A stretch of DNA of 64,000 nucleotides from an uncultured Acidobacteriia bacterium (GTDB taxonomy: Bacteria; Acidobacteriota; Terriglobia; Bryobacterales; Bryobacteraceae): the NCBI GenBank assembly GCA_903909435.1, contig CAIVVT010000127.1, forward strand, positions 62,001 to 126,000, read 5' to 3'. Shown here in pieces: positions 19,387-28,459 of this stretch; position 1 is the stretch's first letter, and every line of letters begins with the position of its first letter. Made by a program: the position numbers and the translations under genes. The notes beneath the pieces are model-generated. The model saw nothing but the letters and a program-made list of their open reading frames with translations. It was not told the origin of the DNA and did not search any database.

Positions 19387-20761
19387 GGACGGGGCGAAGC
19401 TTGCATCGGGAAACTCGGGTTGTCGTGCGTGGTGGTTGACGCTTACCGCAGTCTGGCTAACGGTGGCGCTAATTGCGCATGGGCAGGCCCCGGTTCAAGC
19501 TGCGGTTCAAGCAAAACCTCAATCAGTGCGGACTCCGCTTGCGGATCGTCTACGAGAACTCCTGTCTGCCCCTCCGCTCGACCGCGCACTCGTTGGCTTG
19601 CGCGTGGTGGAACTTGGCACGGGGCGCCTCGTTTTTGACTACCACGGCTCCACTGGTTTCACCCCGGCCTCCAACACAAAGTTGTTCTCGGGCGCCTTCG
19701 CACTGGCCAAGCTTGGATCCGCCTACCACTTCAAGTCGATTGTTCAGGCTGAGTCGCTGCCTGGCCCCTCGGGGGTCGTCCGCGGCGACTTGACCCTTGT
19801 CGGGGGGGGAGACCCAACGCTGTCGGGGCGTGTCTATCCGTTCGAGTCGTGCCGTCATCCTGACGACGGGGGTGCCGCATTGCGAGCTCTCGTCGCTCAA
19901 ATCGCAGCCCGGGGCGTGAGCCGCATCGAAGGCGGCATCGTGGGCGATGATACACGCTATCCGTTCGAGCCCTACGGATTGGACTGGACGATCGAAGACG
20001 CTTGCGAGGGCGGGGAAGCGCCCGTCAGCGCCTGGATGGTCAACGACAACGTGACGGGAGCGAATGAGGACGATCAGCGCGGGCTCCCCGATCCCGCACT
20101 GGCGGTCGCCCAGGGATTCCGGCAGGCTCTGATCGACCAGGGCATTGCCGTCGCCGGGCAGGCGCGCGCCAGACATCGCCAGCCCAACACGGCAAGCGTG
20201 CCGCCTGGGACGGGCGTGGAGTTGGCCGTCCGCCTCTCTCCGCCCTTGAGCCAGATTCTGCAGGCCATGGAAAAGTGCAGCATCAACCTGCACGCTGAGT
20301 CCCTGCTGCTTGAAGCGGCTGTTCAGCCGCGCGGCGGACTCATGAGTCGAAAGCAGGCGCTCGATGACGAGAAGGCCTTCATCGCTGGCCTAGGAGTGAA
20401 TGCGGAGCAATTTGAGTTGAACGATGGCTCCGGTCTGAGCCGCTCCAACCTGGCGAGCCCGGCGGCGGTCACCGACTTGTTGCTTGCCGCCCATAGCGCC
20501 CCTTGGCGCGAGACGTTCTTGGGGACACTGTCCATAGGTGGAGTTGACGGCACTCTAGAGCATCGCTTCGGCGGCGACCCGAAAGCCAACCAGATTCACG
20601 CCAAGACCGGAACTCTGCGACACGTGTCCGCTCTCTCCGGTTACGTTTCGGACCGGTTTGCGTTCTCGATCTTCGTGAACCACTTCTTCCCAGCTGATCG
20701 TGTCAGGGTGCTGGATGCGATTGATACACTAGCACTAGAGATAGTCAGAGCCACGGAGTAG
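19385..20761 (+). CDS. dacB: D-alanyl-D-alanine carboxypeptidase/endopeptidase (PBP4, peptidase S13)
   Basis: 458 residues from ATG 19385, which has GGAGA just upstream; a longer frame from 19319 adds unrelated sequence. A signal peptide or anchor is followed by the penicillin-binding fold with all three motifs: SxxK as SNTK in FTPASNTKLFSGA, SxN as SRSN in DGSGLSRSN, and KTG in HAKTGTLRH. The ~150-residue insertion between the first two motifs is typical of class C low-molecular-mass PBPs. The enzyme trims the terminal D-Ala of peptidoglycan peptides and cleaves crosslinks in the periplasm. A zinc-ribbon gene follows after 2 bp. Confidence 0.93.
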   Translation: MDGAKLASGNSGCRAWWLTLTAVWLTVALIAHGQAPVQAAVQAKPQSVRTPLADRLRELLSAPPLDRALVGLRVVELGTGRLVFDYHGSTGFTPASNTKLFSGAFALAKLGSAYHFKSIVQAESLPGPSGVVRGDLTLVGGGDPTLSGRVYPFESCRHPDDGGAALRALVAQIAARGVSRIEGGIVGDDTRYPFEPYGLDWTIEDACEGGEAPVSAWMVNDNVTGANEDDQRGLPDPALAVAQGFRQALIDQGIAVAGQARARHRQPNTASVPPGTGVELAVRLSPPLSQILQAMEKCSINLHAESLLLEAAVQPRGGLMSRKQALDDEKAFIAGLGVNAEQFELNDGSGLSRSNLASPAAVTDLLLAAHSAPWRETFLGTLSIGGVDGTLEHRFGGDPKANQIHAKTGTLRHVSALSGYVSDRFAFSIFVNHFFPADRVRVLDAIDTLALEIVRATE

Positions 20762-20763
20762 CC

Positions 20764-20994
20764 ATGCCGATTTTCGAATACTGCTGCGAAGAGTGCGGAA
20801 AGAAGTTCGAGAAGCTGATCTACCGGGACTCGGAGGAAGCCGAGCTCGTCTGCCCCGATTGCGGTCAGCAGCACCTGCACCGCGAACTGTCCACGTTCGC
20901 CGCGCACACCAGCGGCGCACCGGCCGACCGCGCTCCCCGCTGCCCCTCCTCGGGCGGAATGTGCCCGACGCCGGGCGCCTGCGGCATGAACTGA
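20764..20994 (+). CDS. FmdB-family zinc-ribbon protein
   Basis: 76 residues starting MPIFEYCCEECGKKFE, with a second CPDCG knuckle about 24 residues later: the CxxC...CxxC zinc ribbon of the FmdB/CxxC_CXXC_SSSS family. The tail is rich in Pro, Gly and Cys (RCPSSGGMCPTPGACGMN), with three further cysteines, also a family trait. The molecular role of the family is not established despite the 'regulatory protein' name. It starts 2 bp after dacB stops, so the two are probably co-transcribed. Confidence 0.85.
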   Translation: MPIFEYCCEECGKKFEKLIYRDSEEAELVCPDCGQQHLHRELSTFAAHTSGAPADRAPRCPSSGGMCPTPGACGMN

Positions 20995-21357
20995 TCGCCA
21001 GTCTGAGTTGCCCGCTCAGTTTCTTCAGCCGGAGAACGTCGTGTCTCCCCACGAGCCATCACTCACGCTCGCGTCAAGACGCGCACGACGGAAGTTGCCC
21101 AGGGTTGCTTGGGCGGCAACCTTCCCTGAGCGCCACGCCCAAAGTCATCTTCACGGCGAAATACTGAGAATTACGCGCGACTTTCAACGGAGAGGCCAAG
21201 TCCTCAAGCTGACACCACCGCCTCGTCTTCACGGTCTCAGTGTTGGTGCTGAACGCGTCAGGCCTTCACCCGAATCGACGTTGGCGTTTCGCCTATCGAC
21301 GAATCGGGCAATTCCGTTGCCCTTGACTTTCGCTGTGTATTCGCCAATACTGCGGTT
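20995..21357. other. Gene-free interval before lexA
   Basis: No convincing ORF. A short CTGAG/CTCAG hairpin with a T-rich tail (21003-21025) could end the dacB-fmdB transcript. A GGTTGC/GCAACC hairpin lies at 21103-21121. The lexA promoter and operator occupy the last 35 bases. Confidence 0.5.
21323..21351 (+). promoter_or_regulatory. lexA promoter with overlapping palindromic operator; leaderless start
   Basis: TTGACT (21323-21328) and AATACT (21346-21351) are 17 bp apart, placing the transcription start on or next to the lexA ATG at 21358, so the mRNA is probably leaderless. The perfect palindrome GTATT-CGCC-AATAC (21337-21350) overlaps the -10 box, exactly where an autorepressor would bind. 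Function as the LexA box is inferred from position and symmetry. Confidence 0.6.
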
Positions 21358-21993
21358 ATGGCTCTCACTCCGAAGCAGAAAAACGTCCTGGATTTCGTTG
21401 CCGACTTTATAGAGCGAAGCGGCTACTGCCCCAGTTTCGAGGAAATTGCGCGCGGCGTTGGGCTAGGTTCCCTCGCCACTGTCCACAAGCACATTACCGC
21501 ACTGCAGCAAAAGGGCTATCTCAAGCGCCGTTATAACGAAAGTCGTTCCCTGGAAGTTTCAGAGGATTACCTGCGCTCTGAACATAACCGCCTTGAGAAG
21601 CGCGAGACAGCATCTGCCTTTGAGATTCCGCTGATGGGCACGATCGCAGCTGGAGCACCGGTTGAGGCGATGGAAAGTCCGGAAACGCTTGATTTCGGGG
21701 ACTTCGCCGGGGCAGCTGGCATGTTCGCTCTGCGCGTCCGGGGCGATTCCATGATTGAGGACCACATCTGTGCGGGGGATTACGTACTGCTACAGAAAGT
21801 CCAGGCTGCGCGCGACGGAGAAATCGTCGCGGCACTGGTGGACGGCTCGGAGACTACCCTTAAGCGGTTCTATCGGGAGGGCGAGAACATCCGTTTGCAG
21901 CCCGCGAACGCGTCGATGGCGCCGATTATCGTGCCTGCCGCCAATGTCCAGCTGCAAGGTCGTGTTCTGGCCGTACTGCGGAAGTACCGCTAA
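21358..21993 (+). CDS. lexA: LexA SOS repressor
   Basis: 211 residues. An N-terminal winged helix (LTPKQKNVLDFVADFIE, then GYCPSFEEIARGVGL and TVHKHITAL) is followed by the S24 autoprotease domain. The Ala98-Gly99 cleavage bond lies in GTIAAGAPVEA, the nucleophile Ser131 in RGDSMIED and the catalytic Lys169 in SETTLKRF. Under DNA damage, RecA filaments stimulate self-cleavage and release the SOS regulon. All catalytic parts are present, so it should be functional. No ribosome-binding site precedes the ATG, in agreement with a leaderless message from the promoter at 21323-21351. The recognition helix differs from E. coli LexA, so a different operator is expected. Confidence 0.95.
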   Translation: MALTPKQKNVLDFVADFIERSGYCPSFEEIARGVGLGSLATVHKHITALQQKGYLKRRYNESRSLEVSEDYLRSEHNRLEKRETASAFEIPLMGTIAAGAPVEAMESPETLDFGDFAGAAGMFALRVRGDSMIEDHICAGDYVLLQKVQAARDGEIVAALVDGSETTLKRFYREGENIRLQPANASMAPIIVPAANVQLQGRVLAVLRKYR

Positions 21994-22176
21994 CGCCACC
22001 TGAACTTGCGGGGATCTGGACAGCTTCTCCGTTCGACTCTCAGACGCGGCCCATATAGAAAGATCCCGACCGAGACATTGCTTGGAGCGCAGGCGCCGTT
22101 GTAGGACAGGCTTCAGCGATCGGATTGGGGGCGCGAAATCCCGGGCTGGCTGACTCCCGCCCCACAACCTGGGTTC

Positions 22177-22566
22177 TTACTTCTCGTAACGTTCGCGTAC
22201 GATTTCGATCGCCGTGATCCAGTCGTGGTGTTCGGTGCCTTGCGGACAGCCGTTGCGCAGCCAATTGAGGTACGCCTCTTTGCTGATCTCCTCATGGTGC
22301 AGTCCGACTTCGAACGCGACATTCCCCGCAGCGACAGTCACAACCACAGGCTCAGCCGCCGGCGCAGCTTTAACGACCTTTCTTGCCGAGGATTTGTGCG
22401 TTGCGGCCGCAGGGGACTTCGCGCTCGCGGACTTCTTCTCGGACGCGCCGGTTGCTTCATTAGCAGCGGCGGTTGTGCGGGTGCGCGAAGTCTTCTGGCC
22501 TGACTTGGCGCTCTCTTCGGCTCTCACGGTCTCCGATTCTGCAGTGGTCTTTTTGCGAATAGCCAT
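22177..22566 (-). CDS. DUF2934-domain protein with Lys/Ala-rich N-terminus
   Basis: 129 residues from MAIRKKTTAESE, preceded by AGGAG; a longer frame reaches 22638 without family support. The first ~75 residues are a low-complexity Ala/Lys/Ser/Thr tract, likely disordered and basic. The last ~45 carry the DUF2934 core: HHEEISKEAYLNWLRNGCP followed by a G-x-E-x-x-DW pattern (QGTEHHDWITAIE). DUF2934 proteins are small, abundant in Acidobacteria and Rhizobiales, and of unknown function. The basic tail could contact nucleic acid, which is only a compositional guess. Confidence 0.75.
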   Translation of the reverse strand: MAIRKKTTAESETVRAEESAKSGQKTSRTRTTAAANEATGASEKKSASAKSPAAATHKSSARKVVKAAPAAEPVVVTVAAGNVAFEVGLHHEEISKEAYLNWLRNGCPQGTEHHDWITAIEIVRERYEK

Positions 22567-22717
22567 AAATATCGTTTCTCCTATTGATTCGTTAATCCCT
22601 GTATACACCGCCGACTTGAACTCCCGCTGACGTTTCAATGACGAAATGTTTCAGCTATTTACCATAAACATCGATTGGTTCCGAACAGAACCAGGGAAGG
22701 GTAAATTCAAAGCGCGA

Positions 22718-22945
22718 TCACGCTTTTTTTGTTGCGTGTTCGAGCTCTGCCAGGAGCCCGGCTGCTAGCCTTTGCGCTTCGGCAAAGACCTGTTGGTAGG
22801 CGGTAAATTTCCGGTTCAGGTCAAGCGCTTCTTCCGGACTATGTTCGGTCCGGAGGATCATGTCGCGCACACGTACGGGGTTAGGCAGGACTGCCTCCTC
22901 GCGGAGGTCTTCCAGTGCGGCGCCAGGATCGAAACGCGGGTTCAT
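22718..22945 (-). CDS. Small helical protein of unknown function
   Basis: 75 residues, MNPRFDPGAALEDLREEA..., mostly predicted alpha-helix with heptad-like hydrophobics (QVFAEAQRLAAGLLAELEH). A lysine-rich end carries KK. No family was recognised. It lies alone on the minus strand between the DUF2934 gene and the large secreted protein. Codon usage and composition look coding, and the frame ends just inside an AT-richer gap. Confidence 0.5.
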   Translation of the reverse strand: MNPRFDPGAALEDLREEAVLPNPVRVRDMILRTEHSPEEALDLNRKFTAYQQVFAEAQRLAAGLLAELEHATKKA

Positions 22946-23048
22946 TGATACGTCTGATTAATAGTATAACCGGAAATCAGACGAAATGTTCTACAGGTAC
23001 CGTCGCTGTTCGGGCGCCGCTCGGTAAACCGGCGAGCAGCCGAGCAAG

Positions 23049-26000
23049 CTAATTAGCTGGTGCCGTTGCGACGACTGGCAGCGAGACGATATTCGAGGTC
23101 TGATATAACTGCGAAATAGTGAGCGTAGTCTTAGGGTTCGTCAGCAAGCTGGAGTTTAGTTCCAAGTCGATCTGATATATGCCGACGTAGCCCACTTTCA
23201 ATCCGGAGAAAAGGACATTCGCTGTCTTCCCTCCGACCAACCCTGCGACAAACCCGTCGTCTGTCACATTGTTGGTGACGCTACCCTTGAAAGGTTGGCC
23301 GTTGATCATCGCCACAAAATCGCCGGTGTCCTTCAGGCGTCCCAGTCCGGTGGCGTAAATGGAGATGGTCTCCCCCGGTACGGCCGGATTATCGGCCGTT
23401 ACGGGCGCGCCAGCGATGTTTGCGCAGCACAGTTCTGAATTGAACGCGGTCATGATGAGTTTCGCTGCCTGATACGCCGCCGCGGTCGTGGACGTGGCTG
23501 CGGTCACCACCACCGTCGAATTGGCGCTGGTCAGGATCGGAATCCCGTTGCCCATGGGGCCGGGCAAATAGGCCTGCAGGCGAATCCGGGCGAAGGGGCC
23601 TGACGCAAATGCCTGCACCTCAGGGTCGGACGCATTGATCATTGCGACCAAAGCGTCGCGGACCGTAATCAGAGCGTCGGATGGCTGCACGGTATAACTG
23701 TATACTCGGTCCCGGATGGTGATGTTCGCCTGATCGCCGCCCTGGATGGAGCCGTCCACGGAGATCGTAGCTGTTGCCTGACTTGAGGAGTGGAACGCGA
23801 CTCCCGGGCTAGGCTGCGAAGTTGGATCGTAGAAGATCGAAGGATTCTGCTGAATCACAGGAATATGCAGCGCCGAACTCACCTGGACAGAGCCGTCCGG
23901 GTTCGTCACTCTCACGATGCCTGACGCGGTCCTGGGGAAACGGATTGTATCGGTAACGTTCACCGTAGTTGTAGGATCGGGCACGTTCGTTTCGGGTTCA
24001 AGCGCAAAGGCCAGTTCGATCGGCATTTGTGCCACGAACGAAGTTGGCGTCACTGCGACCAGCGGGCATTTGATCCCGTCCACGTAAAACTCGACCCCGC
24101 CCAGCGAAGTGGGCAGCGGCTTGTTCAACGGCTGCACCGGAGGCACTTGGGCCGCCGTCAGGTTCACGATGTTCTGGTCCTTGCCCCCCGAGATTCGTAC
24201 CAGGGAGTAAGGCGCCATTAGCGTGGAAAGCTGTCCACCCGTCAGCGTGGTCCCCGACGCCGTCAGCGTGGTCTTCGGGGTTGTCAGGCTGTTCGAAGCG
24301 GCCAAAGTGACGTTGTTGCCGTCGATATCGGCGGCTTTCGCTTTCAGGATCAGGGCGGCGGCAACCGGATTCGGTATGGCCGTAACGTAGGGATCTCCTG
24401 CTCCGTTGTTCGCGCTGTTGATCGCATTCGCCAGGCCGTTGACGATGTCGGCGATCGTGTTGCTGGCCTTTTCCGCGAACGAATAGCCAACGGTAATCTC
24501 GGTGCCGGTTGAATCCTTAACCTGGTTGTTCCCGATGGTGACCGTCAACGTATCGTTATCCTCGGGAGTACCACTCACGGTTACCGTTCCCTGGGCATAT
24601 ACGAACGGACTGGCGGCGCTGCGGGCTGCGGCGATCGGAAGTTGGAAATCACCCGGGGTGAAAACGGCAACTCTGCGGTTGAACGTGTCGGCAACATACA
24701 GGTTGGTTCCGTCCCAGGCCAGCGAGTTCGGCGCCCTGAATGAGGCGGCCGAGGAAACTCCAGCTGGCGTGTTCGAATCCGAACTGTCTTCGGCGTATTG
24801 GTCGATCTGTCCCAGAATGACGTCGGCAGCCGCGCCGTTTGCAGTTGGGATCTGATTGTAGATCAACACACGGTCGTTGCCGGAATCGGCGATGAACAGC
24901 CTGGTTCCATCGCTGATGGCGGACATCGGGGAGCTGAGCGTACCGCCGCATCGGCTGGGGTAGTAGTACAGCGTCACACCTGTTTCGCTGGTCGTATCCG
25001 TGTTATTCGACGCGCACAGATCGGAATGGTAGATCGTGAAGCCCTTGGCGTCCGTCGTCGTGCTCATCGTGTTGGAGTAGTTGGACGTCATGTCCTTCTG
25101 CCCCACAACCACGTCCGCGGCCTGCCCGTTCGTCGTCGGAATCGAATTCCAGATCAAAACCCGGTTCTGGAAATTGTCAGAAACAAATAGGTGCTGGCCG
25201 TCGCTGGACACCGAGGCCGGCGCGAACAAGGTGCTGGCCGTCGTCTTGATGGTGTAGAGGTTCTGCACATCGACATCGAGGCTGGGCTGACCCAGAACGA
25301 ACTTGGCGGCTTGGCCGTTGCCCGTGATCGGGCCGTAGTACAACACGCGGTCGTTGCCCGTGTCGGCCACCCAAAGGCCGTTGTTCGCGTCGAAAAACGC
25401 CCCGGACGGAGCGCGCAGGGAAGTGGCCGAAGCGTGGCCGTGTGGGTACCCGTACAACCCATACTTGCCTGAGGTGAACGAGGTGAAGTCCGGCTGGCCA
25501 ACGACGAAATCCGCCGCCTGATCGTTGGTCAGCGGCAGCGATTTCCAGACCAGCACGCGGTTGTTGTCCGCGTCCGCGACGGCGAACATCGTGCCGTTAT
25601 AGGCCACTCCCACCGGAAAGCGCATCGTTTGCGCGGTGGGCGCCTGGTTCAGTGTGGTGGATTGGTTCGGTAGGTAGCTTGTGAAATCGGGTTGGCCAAG
25701 CACGACCGAGGCTCCCGCCCAGGGGGTCCCGCCGGGTGCGACCATGCCCGGAGCGGAGCCCAGGCAGATCGGGCAAGGAGTCCCGTTCTGGACGATCTCA
25801 TCGTGCGGGTTGGGGATCGAGGCTGAGATGTTGCTATAGATCAGGACGCGGTTGTTGTTGGGAAATGCACCCTGCCGGTTGGAGTCGGCGACTACAAGCG
25901 TGCCGTTGGCAAACGCTACGCCCTGGGTGGCGCCAATCAGCGTTTGAGCCGTCTCGCTTCGCTGCGCCGCGAACCTCGGTTGCCCGATAACAAGGCGGGC

Positions 26001-26273
26001 GGCCTGCCCCGTGGAGAACGCCGGCTGCGTGGTAGCCACGCTCATGATCGCTGCAGGACGGCTGGTGGAATGCGCCACAGTCTGGTTGGAGTTCGGGATG
26101 CGGTTCGCGGCGCCGCTGCGCTGACCCCGGATGCTTTGAGCCTGGGAGGCCTCGCTAGTTGGGTCCGCGCCGCGCATGGGCTCGACCATGCGTTGTGCGT
26201 TCGGCCCGGTAAAGGACTGCGGCTGCGCCAAAACAAGGCTCGCAGATAGCAATAAAAGTGCGCTCAGCTTCAT
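23049..26273 (-). CDS. Secreted NHL-repeat protein with Solibacter-type C-terminal domain
   Basis: 1074 residues from MKLSALLLLSASLVLAQ, a clear signal peptide; nine extra residues upstream are not used. Six beta-propeller-like units follow (about residues 90-560), each with an A-x-x-V-x-GQ motif such as ADFVVGQPDFTS, AKFVLGQPSLDV and ADVILGQIDQYA. Between them is the NHL signature (FVADTGND-, LYVADTFNRR-like). Two immunoglobulin-like stretches come next. The C-terminus (PAVPGETISIYATGLGRLKD, then VGYVGIYQIDL) matches the domain frequent in Solibacter extracellular proteins. It is probably exported and surface-associated; ligand and role are unknown. Confidence 0.85.
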   Translation of the reverse strand: MKLSALLLLSASLVLAQPQSFTGPNAQRMVEPMRGADPTSEASQAQSIRGQRSGAANRIPNSNQTVAHSTSRPAAIMSVATTQPAFSTGQAARLVIGQPRFAAQRSETAQTLIGATQGVAFANGTLVVADSNRQGAFPNNNRVLIYSNISASIPNPHDEIVQNGTPCPICLGSAPGMVAPGGTPWAGASVVLGQPDFTSYLPNQSTTLNQAPTAQTMRFPVGVAYNGTMFAVADADNNRVLVWKSLPLTNDQAADFVVGQPDFTSFTSGKYGLYGYPHGHASATSLRAPSGAFFDANNGLWVADTGNDRVLYYGPITGNGQAAKFVLGQPSLDVDVQNLYTIKTTASTLFAPASVSSDGQHLFVSDNFQNRVLIWNSIPTTNGQAADVVVGQKDMTSNYSNTMSTTTDAKGFTIYHSDLCASNNTDTTSETGVTLYYYPSRCGGTLSSPMSAISDGTRLFIADSGNDRVLIYNQIPTANGAAADVILGQIDQYAEDSSDSNTPAGVSSAASFRAPNSLAWDGTNLYVADTFNRRVAVFTPGDFQLPIAAARSAASPFVYAQGTVTVSGTPEDNDTLTVTIGNNQVKDSTGTEITVGYSFAEKASNTIADIVNGLANAINSANNGAGDPYVTAIPNPVAAALILKAKAADIDGNNVTLAASNSLTTPKTTLTASGTTLTGGQLSTLMAPYSLVRISGGKDQNIVNLTAAQVPPVQPLNKPLPTSLGGVEFYVDGIKCPLVAVTPTSFVAQMPIELAFALEPETNVPDPTTTVNVTDTIRFPRTASGIVRVTNPDGSVQVSSALHIPVIQQNPSIFYDPTSQPSPGVAFHSSSQATATISVDGSIQGGDQANITIRDRVYSYTVQPSDALITVRDALVAMINASDPEVQAFASGPFARIRLQAYLPGPMGNGIPILTSANSTVVVTAATSTTAAAYQAAKLIMTAFNSELCCANIAGAPVTADNPAVPGETISIYATGLGRLKDTGDFVAMINGQPFKGSVTNNVTDDGFVAGLVGGKTANVLFSGLKVGYVGIYQIDLELNSSLLTNPKTTLTISQLYQTSNIVSLPVVATAPAN

Positions 26274-26427
26274 GGTTGCAGTTCGTTCAGAGGTAGGCAA
26301 ACTCTCAGTATATCAGGGCGTTAACGTCGCTCGGGGCTTCAAGACGGACTTCTGGACAGAGATGAGACGTACCGCCCTGGTGTAGCGTTTCTTCCGGCTG
26401 CGCGCTGGTCGTAACCTCACCCTCGGC

Positions 26428-28398
26428 TCACCATAGGTATTCCTTCGCATTGCGTCTGCGCTGGTAGCCGTCCAGGACGTGAACCACGCGTATTTTCTTC
26501 AACTTGGCGGGGGAAAGCTGACCGATCGGCAGGTAGATAATGCTCCGTCCCAGACGCGCCGCGGCGTTGCGAAAGACAGACCGGGGCGGTTTGGATGCGA
26601 CGTAAAGCACGTGCCGCTCCAGGGAGTAGTCCAGCCCCGCCAGCAGCAGCCGTTCGGACTTGCTTTCCGCCATGTCGTAATCCGGGTCGCTCCAGACGTC
26701 GAACATGCGGTGCGAGGGCAGCACCATCAGAAATCCGCCGTATTCGGCCCGTCCAATGCCTGGCCCGATCATGTGCTCGAACGGAAAGGTGGAATAGAAC
26801 GCCATGTCGGACTCGTTCTGATGCTCGCCCAACCACGTGGTGCAGTAGCCAAAACGGTCCCCGGGATCCTCGTCGAATATGACCACCACCGCGCCGACGT
26901 CCCCAGCCAGTCGCTCAGAGCGCCGTACCCAGATCTCCTGGCGGTGCCAATTGCGGATGGTCTCCCGCACGTCGATGCCATCGAGCAGAGAGGTCTTGAA
27001 CGGCTCCACGTGGGTCCGGTCGTCGCTCAGCATCGAGCGGGCCTTCTGGCGGAGCATCCGCCCGTAGTCCTCGATCACCAGATCCTCGGGTGGATAGCTG
27101 CAGATGGCGTCCCCATCTACCCGCTGAGCCCACTCGCCGGGGTATTTCTCCTTAGGCCTTTCTTTGAGCCCGCGCGGCAGTCTCATTCGCTTCTCGCGCA
27201 ATGGCATGCGGTGCAGCTGCATCCGCCGCGTGTTGGGAGAAAGGTCCTCGCTCCTCAATAGGCGGGTTTCCAGCTCCGATTCCGCAAGTTGCCAGGGCCA
27301 TTGTCCCGCCGCGTGCCAGACCTCCCAAGCGAAGTTGTCGTCAACCACGCCCCGAGAGGCCGTCAGCAGATCGAACAGGTCGGGCAGCAGCATCTGGGCG
27401 CTCAGGGCCAGCTTCCGGGAGAAACGCGCGAGCTGACGCTTCTGCCAACTGGTGAGTTGCTCGTTGGCCTGGATGCGGTAGTTGAGTTCCGCTTCTCGCA
27501 GCAGTTCGCGCTGCAGGCTCAGCCGGTCGGGCGGAGGGTCCTCAGCCGCCGTCCGCCAATTTTCGTAACGCTCGGCGTAATACGGCGGCAGACTGCAGAC
27601 CTCGGCCAGGCAATCCGGATGCAGGTTGACGACCGAAAACTCCAGCGAAGAACCGGACGCGTTTGCCTCCTCCGCATCCCCCGCGGGCACTTCCAGGCAA
27701 TTCAAGAGGGAGGGTGCGGACTGGAAGGCGATGACTGCCAGCGTCTCCCGCGCCGGATCGGACCCCTGTAGCGTCGAGGCCATTGCGAGCGTTGTCGAAT
27801 CGGGGCTTGCAGCCGCCCCCGAGGCTGCCAAAGCAAGCCTTGCGTATGTCTCGATCCCGAGCCGGGTTGCGGCATAGCTATCAGGCAGAGGCCCAGCGCC
27901 CAGCCGGTCAGGGCCATGCATTTCCTCTGCCGGGCTTTCCAAAAGGAATAGGATTTCGGCCTCGATTTCAAGCGCTGACCGGACCGCCTCAACGTATGGG
28001 TCGCCCGGCTCGACGATCCAGTAATTGTCCTGTGCGTCTTCGCTTGACGTTGGATCCGACCACGACCACGCGACGGCCGATAGTTCGGGCAGACGCGCCA
28101 CTGCGCCCAGAATCCCGGTGCTGAGATCCCGCCACAGCGGCACCGCGACGACCGCGGGTCTCGCGGCCAGGATCGTTCGCCGCACCTCGACGGCGAACTC
28201 CATGCTGCCCTCTACGACCGGCAGAAGGGTCACGTGTCCGTGTTGGAGGCGAGTAGTCAATGCGCACCGCCAGGAACCAATTGGAACCGCTCCGCCACCC
28301 GTTGGCCCGCCGCCCAATCCGAGCGTGCGCAAGCGCTCATCCAGACTGTCGAATTCGCCGGTAAATGTCCGTAAGAGGTTGATTCCATATTCAGGCAC
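26428..28398 (-). CDS. Uncharacterised 656-aa protein paired with a MoxR ATPase
   Basis: 656 residues from a GTG start, with no obvious signal peptide or membrane helix. The N-terminal ~260 residues alternate strands and helices (AARPAVVAVPLWRDL, then WIVEPGDPYVEAVRSALE and LAVIAFQSAPSLLNCLE). This resembles the layout of TraB/ChaN-like proteins, without catalytic residues that I can confirm. A helical, Arg-rich middle follows (about 300-430). A well-conserved-looking C-terminal domain starts at FKTSLLDGIDVRETIRNWHR and contains FDEDPGDRFGY, TWLGEHQNESDMAFY and LPIGQLSPAKLKKIRV. It starts 61 bp after the MoxR-like gene on the same strand, and the pair is isolated on both sides. In standard MoxR loci the partner is a VWA protein; none is here. 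Function is unknown. Confidence 0.7.
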   Translation of the reverse strand: MPEYGINLLRTFTGEFDSLDERLRTLGLGGGPTGGGAVPIGSWRCALTTRLQHGHVTLLPVVEGSMEFAVEVRRTILAARPAVVAVPLWRDLSTGILGAVARLPELSAVAWSWSDPTSSEDAQDNYWIVEPGDPYVEAVRSALEIEAEILFLLESPAEEMHGPDRLGAGPLPDSYAATRLGIETYARLALAASGAAASPDSTTLAMASTLQGSDPARETLAVIAFQSAPSLLNCLEVPAGDAEEANASGSSLEFSVVNLHPDCLAEVCSLPPYYAERYENWRTAAEDPPPDRLSLQRELLREAELNYRIQANEQLTSWQKRQLARFSRKLALSAQMLLPDLFDLLTASRGVVDDNFAWEVWHAAGQWPWQLAESELETRLLRSEDLSPNTRRMQLHRMPLREKRMRLPRGLKERPKEKYPGEWAQRVDGDAICSYPPEDLVIEDYGRMLRQKARSMLSDDRTHVEPFKTSLLDGIDVRETIRNWHRQEIWVRRSERLAGDVGAVVVIFDEDPGDRFGYCTTWLGEHQNESDMAFYSTFPFEHMIGPGIGRAEYGGFLMVLPSHRMFDVWSDPDYDMAESKSERLLLAGLDYSLERHVLYVASKPPRSVFRNAAARLGRSIIYLPIGQLSPAKLKKIRVVHVLDGYQRRRNAKEYLW

Positions 28399-28459
28399 TT
28401 GCAGAATTCGATGAGTTCGGCGATTTCGTCCTATGCGACCTTCGCCCGGCCTCCAATCC

